Positions 1 to 8,806 of a stretch of DNA of 12,604 nucleotides are shown here, one piece after another. Under the pieces are notes generated by a model. It made no database searches and was not told the DNA's origin. It worked only from the letters and a program-made list of their open reading frames with translations. Where the stretch lies: contig JAOXYB010043738.1 in the NCBI GenBank assembly GCA_028565635.1, forward strand, positions 1 to 12,604. The letters run 5' to 3'. Numbering within the stretch: position 1 is the stretch's first letter; every line of letters starts with the position of its first letter. This DNA is from Phoronis ovalis. Lineage: Eukaryota; Phoronida; Phoronidae. Both the position numbers and the translations under genes were made by a program.

Positions 1-24
1 TATATAAACTGTGTCGTTTTATAG

Positions 25-149
25 TCGTGGATTACTTGACGAGTTGATGGAGCAGATCCCAGGTAAAGATAACGGTCCTGCGAATCTTAGTGACGACTCG
101 TTTAACGTTCCTGTGTATCCGCTAGAAGGTAGCGAGACGTTAAATGCTG
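25..149 (+). CDS. Exon 1 (first in window) of the unrecognised gene
   Basis: It begins after ...ttttatag at 24 and is read from base 26 (RGLLDELMEQIPGKDNGPAN...). The donor is CTG|GTAAGA at 150, leaving one base that joins AG of the next exon to make Glu. It contains the sequon NLS. A second donor CAG|GTAAAG at 63 lies inside the exon in the same phase, so a version shorter by 29 codons would also stay in frame. Confidence 0.75.
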
Positions 150-3100
150 GTAAGATTTTGCTTCAAAATTAGTCAGATATGTATTTCACGTAAACCTTTA
201 TGAGTTTGTTTCATTCCAGTTGGCATCAAATTCTATTCGCAGGGAACAGTCCGTTGATACGCAAGGAAACTTATGCTTATATATTGCAAATAATTGCATT
301 AAACTCCGTATGCTTAATCATGTCAATACATAACAGTTCTGATGTGTTTAGTAATGAAACAAACTTCTGTGCATTGTTCTACTAAAAAGCATTAATGAGA
401 TTATCATTTTCTGAGCAACCAAAACAAGGTTTTTTCTTATTCATTTCAAGAAATGACGGAACAAGCACTTTATTAAATTCATCCGGTACGGTAGAACCAC
501 AGAAATTAAGATGATATTTTATTTAGCGTTACACATCAACAATATTATGGTAAAACATGAGAAGGTTTTGTTTCGATCGTTGGCGCTATCAAGTACATAT
601 GCAATTATTTTTGTGCAAAAGCTGTGAAGTGTCAAATTTCACTTTGCTTGCACACAACCAGCCTAGGTACGTCATAATATTTACAGCCAGCGAAAGAACG
701 CTTTACGGAGGATTTTAGTAGGTGAAAATTCGTGAGATCACGATTTTTCCACTAGTCAAGCTTGGAAACTAAAAGACGTCCAAGTATAAATCACCTAATT
801 GCCATGTACAAATTAGCCTTGTGCATGCCAAAACCATAAAACCATTTTTTCGCTAGGTGCTTGATAGTGAGTGTTATCTCTAGAGGTCGACTATGTTTAT
901 AACATTGTAGAGAATTACGTTGTTATGGCATATTCTACACTAATTGTAGGTTATTATCATAGATGGTTTAAAGTGCAACAAAGAGGTGCAATGGGATTGC
1001 AGGTGCGACACCGTGGATTCGCGGATGAGAATATGTGGGCCGCAATGAACACAAGAGAAAAGGTAAATTTACATAGCCTACCACCAGAATATTCAAAAAT
1101 CAATGTATGGAACTTGATATGGACGGACCGTTGCCCTATGCGGAAAGGGGGTAGGATTTCATACGTTATACGCGTGAAATATTGGTACAGTGCCACAGAC
1201 ATACGTACAGCTATCCATCATGTTCAAAATAAAGTGATCTTTGGCTGTTTTTCGTAACATATATTATAGAAAGATAATTGCTTTTAGACACAGTAAATGC
1301 AATAAATATGTAGCTTTACTGCATCTCTATAAATCTTGTTAGAGATTAAGACATATTTCTAGTGATACAATGTCAGTATTTATCAAACATTCTTTTCCAG
1401 GTTGCTGCTACAAGTATTACAAACTGCAAGTGGAAAAATTGTGTGACATGGAAACAAAGATGGTCGTACGCTATTCCCCTGGAAATCATCTACATGACGC
1501 CTCTTCTATCTTGGAATCCATATAATCTCGAATACAAAGTTAGTTTCTGTTTTATGTGTTCTAGGGCCACTTAAATTTAAACAAACATTGGAAATAGGTA
1601 CATATTTTTCGACATAGTTTCCTGAATAGTTTATACTATGACTCTTTGAATGTACATATATAATGTTATAAGCTAGGCTATTTGACCTACATTTCTTCCA
1701 GGGAGAAGAATCGAGTACATCTGGCAAAACCGTGTACAAGAATGCTGATGGTACATTCCGAAATGGTGGACAGTCTGCGAATAAAGCCTATAATGGAACG
1801 AACAGCAAAAAGTATTATCTAACTCCTGACGATTTCTTTACCGGAAATGAAGTAAGTATATGTAACAGAAAGAGTAGCCATCTCTGGCTGGGTGTTTTGC
1901 TTACCAGGTCTGGGAATAGGTGATAAATCTCATTTTAAAATGTGTACAATTTTGAACAAGTTGACATTTAAAACAATGGCTGAATGTATTTCATTTCGAA
2001 AACCTAGAAATAGGCCTTTTTTACCTTTTTACTTGGAAGTCCTAGAAAAGAGTTTCTTTTCTTAATGATTACCCCAAATAGTTCGGTCAGTACGTTCGGG
2101 AGTAGTTATAAAAATATGAATTACTGAAGTGGATAATACATCAATTTTATGGTAAATTTAGCTGAATTGTCCAGCATGGTTATTTTGCGAATGTAATTTA
2201 GCACGGAAACTGTTTCGTTGTTCATACGTAAACTGCGCGTGCTGGGAACTTTTGGGTTCATGTTGCGATCACGATGGTGGATCTACCAAGTGCATGCAAT
2301 TATCCTAATGTTGTTCTAGTTATCAGCGGTTGCTTTTTAGGTTGCCAAGGATGCAGCGGATACTTCTAGAAGTGGAGTCGGTGTTCTGGACCGTGAAGGA
2401 AATGTTGCAGCAGTAAGAGCATCCGGAACTCGCATTTTTCTTCCATCAATTCCTACTCTCGGTGCTCCCATCAGAACACGGTATCCGATCATGCCTGCTC
2501 ATGCGCAAGGTGCTTACTTCTGCTGGTTGTGCTAAGAAAAAGATGACGAATTCCAAATAATTTTGTACAAAAGCATAATGTTCTTGAAAAATTAAACTGG
2601 CACTACAGGCAACACTTGTTTACTGTAGTGACTTGTAATTGTGACCTGAGGCATACTATTCCTCAGTAAAATGTTGCCAGTTTGGACATGATTTTACGTA
2701 GAAAAACAACTTTCATATACCAGGATGTCTATAATTGTCGATTTATATTGCCCATGGGTGACAACCGAATTTATTCGATGTAAATTTCCGATAAACTTTG
2801 TAATATTCCTGTGAGAAAAAGTGTTACATCATTTAATAAATCGGACCAATACATATGACCATGAAATTTGACGAACACTATAGAACCTCTTGATATATAG
2901 AACTGAGAAATGACATCTTGTAAATTGTGTTAGGCGAGTTCTTTCTACAAGGCATAATTCCGATCTCATAACACTATCGTTTCAGGTAACTCCATTTGGA
3001 AAGAACTAGAAGCATTAAAGGATATCGTCATGGAGCAGTCCAAAAATGCTTACCTAATCAGGGACCAAGATAGTGTAGCTACTGGAGTAAGCTAATTGCT

Positions 3101-3874
3101 AAACATTAGTTTAAATTACGCATAAGTTATAATAAATGTGAGACAGTATTTCAGTTGTTGTCTATTCTATGAGGCTTTTTGTTTCGACCTTGACCTTTTG
3201 ACAGTAGGGTTCCATGCCACCTAGTAGAGAAAAGATCAACGAAAAATAAACAGGTTGTTGGTCAATTCTCAGTCTCTAGTACTTGTTGGAAACCGACTTT
3301 GTAAATTCTTAGAGCACGTAATAATTAGGTTATGTCGATTGTTAAAAAAAAAAATTTATGGTAGGTGATGTTGAAGCCAATTTAATCTAAGACGTAAATT
3401 CTTATCCCAATTTACAATTACGTATACCGTAATTAAAGTAAAGAGACGTGTAAACATGTTGTGGGATCCATTCGGCCCCCTGTATGACGATATTACATAT
3501 ACTACTTACCTGAATACATGTATATTGTTTTATTGATTGTCAACACATTTCATTTTTAAACATTACAGAGCTCGTTTGCGAAGATGTACCGCACATGGAA
3601 ATCTAAGTTGAGTACAGTTGATGAGCACTATCACACCTTTGAGTTAACCGACGCTCAGATTACATCCATTAAGAATGGAGAAATCATCCGTGTAGTGACA
3701 TCTCAAGAAAACGGTCATCAACATCAGTTATCCGTTAGGTGGAACTCGGCCGGTGAATATTTGTACTACAGCGGTTGCGATGGTACATCTACTGGCTTGT
3801 GTTGGGATAAACACTGGAAGAAAATCTGTGAAGAAGTTGATGGTGGAGTCACTCCTTCTCCTTGTGATAATTAA
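25..3874 (+). CDS. Seven-exon 3' part of an unrecognised, possibly secreted protein gene
   Basis: I join exons 25-149, 884-1062, 1401-1538, 1702-1851, 2341-2509, 2986-3086 and 3569-3874. Intron phases are 1, 0, 0, 0, 1, 0, and each junction keeps one frame open for about 388 residues, which is strong evidence for a real gene. The 5' end lies before the window, so the start codon and any signal peptide are unseen. The N-terminal half is aromatic-rich with a hydrophobic stretch in exon 2. The middle carries N-glycosylation sequons (NLS in exon 1, NGT in exon 4). The last exon holds two HxH motifs 30 residues apart and four cysteines. Cysteines, sequons and lack of catalytic motifs suggest an extracellular or metal-binding role, which is inference. 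I do not recognise the family and assign no function. Introns are 163-734 bp. Confidence 0.85.
884..1062 (+). CDS. Exon 2 of the unrecognised gene
   Basis: Acceptor ttatctctag|AG, donor AAG|GTAAAT. The frame encodes EVDYVYNIVENYVVMAYSTL and continues through an aromatic and basic segment (YYHRWFKVQQ) to NTREK. The stretch YVVMAYSTLIVGYY is hydrophobic but short and contains polar residues, so it is a weak membrane candidate at best. The phase matches exon 1 (phase 1 in) and exon 3 (phase 0 out). Confidence 0.8.
1401..1538 (+). CDS. Exon 3 of the unrecognised gene
   Basis: It has a textbook acceptor ttcttttccag|GTT and donor AAA|GTTAGT, and exactly 46 codons. It holds a CKWKNC cysteine pair followed by an aromatic-proline segment (YMTPLLSWNPYNLEYK), a composition typical of a structured extracellular or surface domain. 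No known motif was recognised. Confidence 0.85.
1702..1851 (+). CDS. Exon 4 of the unrecognised gene
   Basis: Acceptor tttcttccag|GGA, donor GAA|GTAAGT, exactly 50 codons, phase 0 on both sides. It encodes a Gly/Asn/Ser-rich, probably loop-like segment with the sequon NGT and then KKYYLTPDDFFTGNE. Confidence 0.87.
2341..2509 (+). CDS. Exon 5 of the unrecognised gene
   Basis: Acceptor tgctttttag|GTT, donor CAAG|GTGCTT (weak), phase 0 in and 1 out. It encodes a neutral segment with GVGVLDREGNVAAVRASGT and RYPIMPAHAQ. A GTAAGA at 2413 inside the exon looks like a donor, but using it would break the phase with exon 6. Confidence 0.8.
2594..2683. repeat. Nested inverted repeats in intron 5
   Basis: Outer arms AAACTGGCA (2594-2602) and TGCCAGTTT (2675-2683) are perfect 9-mers. 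Between them lie CACTACAG/CTGTAGTG (2601-2608, 2623-2630), which shares two bases with the outer arm, and CTGAGG/CCTCAG (2646-2651, 2661-2666). Together they could fold into a multi-branched hairpin of about 90 nt. It could be a small RNA structure or a remnant of a miniature transposon; neither is shown. Confidence 0.4.
2986..3086 (+). CDS. Exon 6 of the unrecognised gene
   Basis: Acceptor actatcgtttcag|GT, donor GGA|GTAAGC, phase 1 in and 0 out. It encodes a short amphipathic, probably helical segment (NSIWKELEALKDIVMEQSKN) that leads into the terminal domain. Confidence 0.8.
3569..3874 (+). CDS. Terminal exon with twin HxH motif domain and Cys-rich tail
   Basis: It starts at acceptor cattacag|AGC, is read in frame for 101 codons and stops at TAA 3872-3874, with another in-frame TAA directly after. 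HYH lies at exon residues 20-22 (nt 3626) and HQH at 50-52 (nt 3716), each followed by a beta-like stretch (TFELT and QLSVRW). This resembles a repeated His-x-His half-domain layout and may bind metal; that is inference. Cysteines at exon residues 70, 78, 87 and 99 could form disulfides. The sequence also shows a tandem AGAG at the acceptor, but only the first AG keeps frame. Confidence 0.87.
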   Translation, partial: SSFAKMYRTWKSKLSTVDEHYHTFELTDAQITSIKNGEIIRVVTSQENGHQHQLSVRWNSAGEYLYYSGCDGTSTGLCWDKHWKKICEEVDGGVTPSPCDN

Positions 3875-3921
3875 TAAATGATAAATAATGATATCAAGTG
3901 CTCTTATCATATATTAATAAA
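3873..3921 (+). terminator. Polyadenylation signals of the seven-exon gene
   Basis: AATAAA occurs at 3873-3878, overlapping the stop codon, and again at 3916-3921, which is the better placed signal for a short 3' UTR. The region just downstream is T/G-containing and AT-rich. This supports 3874 as the true gene end. Confidence 0.6.
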
Positions 3922-4671
3922 TGCATAAAAAATGATACACCACCGCTTGTTTTCCACCAGAGGGGGGTCAGAGATTCATTGCTATTGAAAAGATCGGTTT
4001 TAATTATAAAATATTACTTTACTGATACATATCAGTTACAAATTTAAAAGGAAAATAAACCGAAAAATTGTGTTATTTTGCTGTAAAAGACTAATACACA
4101 TACATCTTGCTCGGGTAACTTAACGTTAAACACGCATTCTCAGTTAGAGGGGGACCAGTTGTGTTTCTAATTTCCAAATTTTTTCTTTAAAAAACTGAGA
4201 CCTTGGGCTGCTTGGAAATATATACTCTATGATAATAAAAATACCATTTAATTATTGCATGTACTAGATATAGCCCGAAAATATGCAAATTTACGTGTCT
4301 AACATTAAAATTTAAATGTTTTTGAAATAATGAAAATGAAAATAAAAATGTGTTTGCCTAAAATACAAAACGAGACAACGCATGTAACTGTTATCATCTC
4401 GCCTAGTGCACATAGCAACTAACGTATGACTATGTTTGTACGTTTGTATGTGTGTAATAATTGCACGTGTTCTATGGAATGCATTCAGTACACAAACAGG
4501 GTTTGGGTATAGTAAGATATAATTAAGAATCTTTCTTAATATCACGAGAAATTGTAACACAAACAAGGGTCGATAGCAAAGCCCAAGTCAGATATTTATT
4601 TATTTTAATTAACAATCTTCAGCACATAACTGAGAGGAAGCGATAGGATACTGAGGATACTCTGAAAAAGG
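3922..4671. other. AT-rich intergenic stretch, no gene seen
   Basis: No coding-like frame, splice-flanked exon or RNA gene was recognised. A minus-strand open frame at 4312-4566 has a low-complexity Tyr/His/Phe composition and no family resemblance. A 16-bp palindrome-like ACTGATA-CA-TATCAGT lies at 4021-4036. Confidence 0.6.
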
Positions 4672-4845
4672 AGTCTGCAGTAAAAGTCTTCTATGTTCCT
4701 GGCATACATGTCAGTTACGTCTTCTGAGTCAAACATAATATTTATGTACACACAGATTAAAACCATCATCTCCCACGGTTGTCATTGTACTCCCCAGATG
4801 GTTCTTAATGAATTTGAGGGAGAAATTTGTCCTCTCAACTCCACT
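4672..4845 (-). pseudogene. Relic of a hAT transposase C-terminal dimerisation region
   Basis: On the minus strand the frame ending at the stop at 4729-4731 reads VERTNFSLKFIKNHLGSTMT, then a segment ending CVHKYYV. This matches the conserved C-terminal pattern of hAT transposases and their domesticated relatives (E-R-x4-L-K-x-I-K-x-x-L-x-S-T-M, then L-x-V-H). After a one-base frame change the sequence continues from 4736 as MFDSEDVTDMYARNIEDF, fitting the acidic helix ending in FAR that follows in the family. The frame break, the stop and the loss of the rest of the transposase mark it as a dead fragment. Upstream on its own strand it runs straight into the CA microsatellite. Assignment to a hAT subgroup is not possible from so short a piece. 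Confidence 0.65.
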
Positions 4846-4878
4846 GAAAATAACAGTATACCACAAGCCAGATGATAT

Positions 4879-4922
4879 ACACACACACACATGCACACAC
4901 ACACACACACACACACACGCAC
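4879..4922. repeat. (AC)n dinucleotide microsatellite
   Basis: It is a nearly pure AC/TG tract of about 22 units, interrupted once by ATGC near 4891-4894 and ending in ACGCAC. Open frames crossing it on both strands (alternating His/Thr or Cys/Val) are artefacts of the repeat. Confidence 0.97.
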
Positions 4923-5428
4923 AAGGTGACAATACATTGTTCAAAATATATTCATTACTTGCAGAATTATTTTATATTAAAATGAACTAATAACAATTTT
5001 AATGATGCATCACGATTCATTATAATTTAAGGGGCGTATAGTTGGAAAAAATAGGTACCCACAATGCAAGCATTAATCACTGGTAATGCAGTCTTACTTT
5101 GTATGGTTATAATGTCGTATAGTTAAAGTACTACATTTAATTATCCCTCTAAATACTTATAGAAGTAGTATTTTATGCAAAAAAAAATACATTGAAAATG
5201 TACAAAGTAAAATTTTTTTTACAGTCATGGCTACGTGAGGATGTTTAGTGAAGATCCTATTCCACATGCCATAATTTAAGGGCAATGGGTAATGGAATAA
5301 TTAAATTGTCACTTTAAACAGTCATGTTACTTTCCACATACCTGATAAGGGTCGCCATTTAGGCGGAAGTTTGTATAAACAACGATTGAATTTAAATATA
5401 AAACATAACTTTGAAAAAAAAGGTTTCG
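4923..5428. other. AT-rich spacer, no gene seen
   Basis: Poly-A and poly-T runs are frequent (for example 5180-5187 and 5213-5220). I found no continuation of the hAT frame on the minus strand and no other coding-like frame. Confidence 0.5.
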
Positions 5429-5470
5429 TTTTAGTTGTCCTTAACAGAATTATATTTTAGTTGTCCTTAA
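5429..5470. repeat. 26-bp-period tandem duplication
   Basis: TTTTAGTTGTCCTTAA occurs at 5429-5444 and again, identical, at 5455-5470, a 26-bp period. It is a simple local duplication with no evident function. Confidence 0.8.
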
Positions 5471-6086
5471 TTTCTACTATAAGCCCGGTTCGTGAATGTT
5501 TATTAATAAAAATGAGATTGACATATAGGCAAAATTGCATGCAATAGTAGCGCCCTCTCATCTACCCATACGCCACCTTAACAGTGTTAGAAACACACCA
5601 GCAGTTAACCACGTACAAAATACAAGACAAATGGCTGCTCATTAAGTAGGAGTTATAGTGGATCGTGTATGCAAGACTAGTAGGATTTTTTGTCACTGAT
5701 TCTTTATCATTTCTCGATATGAAAACAGTTAGTACTAAATTGGAAAACGTTGGAATTGATATTGCCACCGAAGAAGTCAGTGTTTGATCATTGCGAATGT
5801 AGTCTTGTCTTCCAAAAATCTTTATTGGGTGTTTCTTCCAGGTTCGGAAAACTGGCCAAATCTTCCGGTTATGAGGGACAGGGCTGTTGGTACCCACCTT
5901 AATACGCCACTGCCTACTTATCAACATAGTTTGGAGAAGTTATATATTGTTTATCAGAAACAAAGTTAAGTAAAGGACGCTGCTAAGGCGATATAGATGT
6001 TATTAAAAGATATGTGTTGATGATATCAAATATTTTCATATTTCTCAAATTCTTAGACATATTCTTGTGGGAATGTATATACATAG
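5471..6086. other. Spacer before the coiled-coil relic, no gene supported
   Basis: Open frames overlap on both strands (about 5562-5927 minus and 5784-5969 plus), but neither resembles a known family. A good-looking acceptor tgtttcttccag at 5841 precedes a + strand frame ending in VYQKQS at 5969, which could be a lost exon. The minus frame starts inside the CAGTGGCGTA terminus and looks like transposon-derived noncoding sequence. Confidence 0.4.
5903..5912 (-). repeat. CAGTGGCGTA, hAT-like terminal motif
   Basis: On the minus strand the sequence starting at 5912 is CAGTGGCGTATTAAGGTGGG. CAGTGGCG is a common terminus of hAT and some other cut-and-paste elements. It points toward the hAT relic about 1.07 kb away on the same strand, so it might be that element's 5' end. 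I found no matching opposite terminus or 8-bp target duplication in the window, so this is tentative. Confidence 0.25.
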
Positions 6087-6561
6087 GATGGAGAACAACT
6101 CGGATATACTTACACTAGAAGTCGAGATGGAAAGAGCTCGAGAGTGACAAGTAAGGAATCAGGAAAGTTGAGCGAAATCCTACGCCATCTTCAAAAAATC
6201 TTTGCTCGAGTGTATAATAACATCTCAAAACCCGAGTGAAGAAGTAAAATTGCAAGAAATAGGCAGTAAGGAATGATCAAGGACATTGTGCAGGGCTTTA
6301 TCAAAGATCCGACTATAGCACATAGTTCAGATCATTATTTCAAGCCAATGTTGATGCTCTTCCAGACGTACTTAGAGTACAAAACAAATAGAAAATACAA
6401 TACACGACTTAGAAACAGACATAGCGGAGCGCGACGAGGTACAAATTAATCTATTATCTAGCAGGTGTTAAAGTTAACAAAACAAAGAAATTAAGCAAAT
6501 GTTGTGGAAAAGATCCAGGGAGAATTGTGCAATGGAAGAATTATCCAGGGGGAATGCCTGA
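6087..6561 (+). pseudogene. Decayed coiled-coil-like coding exon with alternating frames
   Basis: After ...tacatag, frame A is open for 50 codons (DGEQLGYTYTRSRDGKSSRV at its start, then a helical KLSEILRHLQKIFARVYNN) to TGA 6237. Frame B takes over there with SEEVKLQEIGSK. Frame A resumes at 6273 (IKDIVQGFIKDPTIAHSSDH). Frame B resumes near 6376 with KQIENTIHDLETDIAERDEV, an amphipathic heptad-like helix, then meets TAA at 6469 and 6475 and continues as NKEIKQMLWKRSRENCAMEE to TGA 6559. Coding-like, charged helical sequence carried alternately by two frames is what small indels do to a dead exon. The family is not recognised. It lies upstream of, and on the same strand as, the ankyrin exon and could be its former N-terminal coiled coil. 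A weak acceptor leaves the exon start uncertain. Confidence 0.5.
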
Positions 6562-8020
6562 GAGATGTCCTGATACCTCAAATTAACTAAGCATCCATGC
6601 CACCTTTTTCATACAGCAAAATAAAATAGTTATTGCTGTACTATATTTCATTTTAAACAAGTCCCGAAACTAATTTCAAGCATGCACATATATAATAAGA
6701 TTTTTCTGCTATATACAAAGTAGTGCGAAGGATATGGTAACTTAGCACCAGCATATCATACATGTATACCTTAATAATGTGCTCACTATATTTTATAAAA
6801 AAAGTCATTACATACCTTGCACTAAAAGAGAAGATTTGCACAAGGTCAGGAACAACAATGATTACAGAAACAACCTTTGGGAGATTTCCACATTTATCAA
6901 GTGAGAAAGTGCAACGTCGATGCTAGAGGGTATCTGCTTTTATTAACATGATAAAAATCAATGTTAATTAGGTTTCTGTACAAAATATAAAATGTACGTT
7001 TTCTAAAATATTCATATTTGGCCCATTTTACTTCATTGTTTTTAATTTCGTGTGCTAATTAATTTTCACTGGTATTCAAACAGCTACTCGGTCCGCACAT
7101 CACAGTAACCAGTAGAAAGCTGCCGCTCAGCTTCTCTTAAATCCGCGACAGTTACTGACATTGGATAAACGCAGACACAAAAATTGTACAGATTGCAAAT
7201 TAAAGATTTCAACTCTGTTACTTGAGTACACATACAGTTATGTGATCTGCACAAATACTGTTAACCAATTCTAATGTGGTCAGTTCATTATAAAAAAATG
7301 TCACATGTTTCATTTATATTTTTGTAAATCACTTAGTTGGGCTGGTTTATGATAGTGTTGGTAGAATATGTGATAAAAATGGGTTAACTAATATGTCTTT
7401 TATCTTGTGGCATAATCAAGATGTAATGTGAGAAATATAAATTATATCAAATGTTTAAGTTAAACATAAGGAACATATATTATCTATAGCATTAAAGAGA
7501 CTCGTATAGATGGCAAACATTATTGCTAAATAAAGAAAACTGTTGATATTGTAACAATATGATATTTGTAAGCCATACATTAATTTGCCCCAATGAATTA
7601 TTGGCAATAAACATTATAAATACACAAAATAGATACAATATTATTGTTATTTATTAACAGAAACATTATCATTTTTGCCTGGTAAATTAATTTTATTTCT
7701 AGCTTGACGTATATTTTGTCACTAAAAAGGTACATTACGAACAAAGTTAAAAATATGTTTTCCATAGCGTGAGTGCAGTGCAGAGCATCATTCACATAAA
7801 AACAATTATTGTTTGAAGTAGGAATTATTTAGTAGAATCTACCTAATATGATTGACAGTCTATGTCTGTGTAGGGCCAGATCAAAAGAAAATATATCAAT
7901 GTAATAAACGGGGCAAAACCATACTGTTGAACGGGGCTGCTGTGTTCAATTAAGTATTCAAATTATTTTCTTTATTATGATCAGTTTGAGTTGTTTGAGC
8001 TAACAGCATAAATAAATCAG
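6562..8020. other. Long AT-rich stretch, no gene seen
   Basis: No spliced or single-exon coding signal was recognised on either strand. A slightly GC-richer island at 7081-7180 has a 25-codon minus-strand frame (starting MSVTVADLREAERQLS, ending at a TAG at 7086) with no family resemblance. If the coiled-coil relic and the ankyrin exon once formed one gene, this would be intron. Confidence 0.5.
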
Positions 8021-8371
8021 TTAAGCCTTGTTCCCACTAGTAAGCGCGCTCAACCTGAGCGCGATCCAATAAAGCCTTCAAAAATTAAGTAAGCATTTGT
8101 CGCGTTCCCATTAGAAAATTCTGAGCGCACTGAGAGAGTTCCCTCTTACGTCATTTGACATATTTTTCAACGGACATGCGCATTGTATATTGTTTACTTC
8201 CGTTCCAGTGACGTGTGGCTCAAAACGGATAACAAAACTTTAATTCTCTCGATATACGAAAGAAGGCATAATATGCAGATGCTGCAGATGCAATTTCTAC
8301 AAATACTTGCAAGGCATCGCCGGCAATACTATTTACGTGCCAAGAAAAGAAGAGAACAGTATTTTTTCTAA
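8021..8371 (+). mobile_element. One end of a Harbinger-like DNA transposon with truncated transposase start
   Basis: A TTA triplet at 8021 (the usual Harbinger target site) precedes AGCCTTGTTCCCACTAG. CGCGCTCA-ACC-TGAGCGCG, a GC-rich inverted repeat, follows at 8045-8063. A second copy of the theme (GTTCCCATTAG, then TGAGCGCA) occurs at 8104-8129, like subterminal repeats. From ATG 8273 a 32-codon frame begins MQMLQMQFLQILARHRRQYY and continues with a basic run before a stop at 8369. Harbinger DDE transposases commonly start with a hydrophobic helix and then a block of Arg, and here the sequence stops where the conserved part should follow. No opposite terminus was found, so this is a truncated relic. 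The family call rests on layout, not on catalytic residues. Confidence 0.4.
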
Positions 8372-8425
8372 ATGCTCTTAGCTGCAGCCATGCAGATCGT
8401 TTTACCAAAGTCACGGTTTCTCCAC

Positions 8426-8806
8426 ACCCGGGGGGTACGCAAGTTATTTTTTGGTGGGGGGTGTGCAGCTCATGCAGTTGAAAATTTTGCATTTGGATTG
8501 TATACTTCTTACTGTATTTTTTTTGGATTGCTACCGTAAAGAAATTCAAAAATTTGGATTGCTACGTACCCACTGCTTACAGCAACTAATTTGGATTAAT
8601 TTTAGATTTGTATCCATAAATAAATTTTAGAATGTGGTTTGCATCAGTCAGTTTGCGAAAAATAGATTGTTATACTCAACTGAAATATTTTAAAATTTTA
8701 AACTTATATTTCACAAAATTTGGATTTATTGTCTGTCGCTTACAGAATTTACTTTTTTTTCATTCGTTAATTAAGTATTTTTTTTTACTTATGAGGGATA
8801 CCCGGG
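8426..8806. repeat. Unclassified repeat-like patch with TTTGGATT motifs, bounded by ACCCGGGG
   Basis: ACCCGGGG stands at about 8427 (followed by GGTACGCAAG and a G-rich tract) and again at about 8799. Between them AATTTGGATT occurs exactly at 8551, 8588 and 8717, with near copies at 8490 and 8519, and GCTTACAG occurs at about 8575 and 8738. The base composition and internal repetition differ from the flanks, which suggests an inserted element, perhaps the one that cut short the Harbinger-like frame. I cannot name it. Confidence 0.35.

Noticed and set aside
871-1257. A 128-codon + strand open frame taken as an independent gene
   Set aside because: Only its middle part (884-1062) is coding: it is flanked by a good acceptor and donor and joins exons 1 and 3 in phase. 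The ends are intron.
2413-2418. GTAAGA inside exon 5 as the true donor
   Set aside because: Ending there gives phase 0, which breaks the frame with exon 6, while the donor at 2510 keeps all junctions in phase. It would only work if exon 6 were skipped.
4021-4036. Palindrome ACTGATA-CA-TATCAGT
   Set aside because: Arms of 7 bp are expected by chance in AT-rich DNA of this length and nothing nearby gives it a role.
4729-4990. Cys/Val-rich and His/Thr-rich peptides across the CA tract
   Set aside because: They are translations of the microsatellite, not protein features.
7081-7180. A possible small minus-strand coding fragment (MSVTVADLREAERQLS...)
   Set aside because: It is only about 25 codons, lacks splice support and resembles no family known to me.
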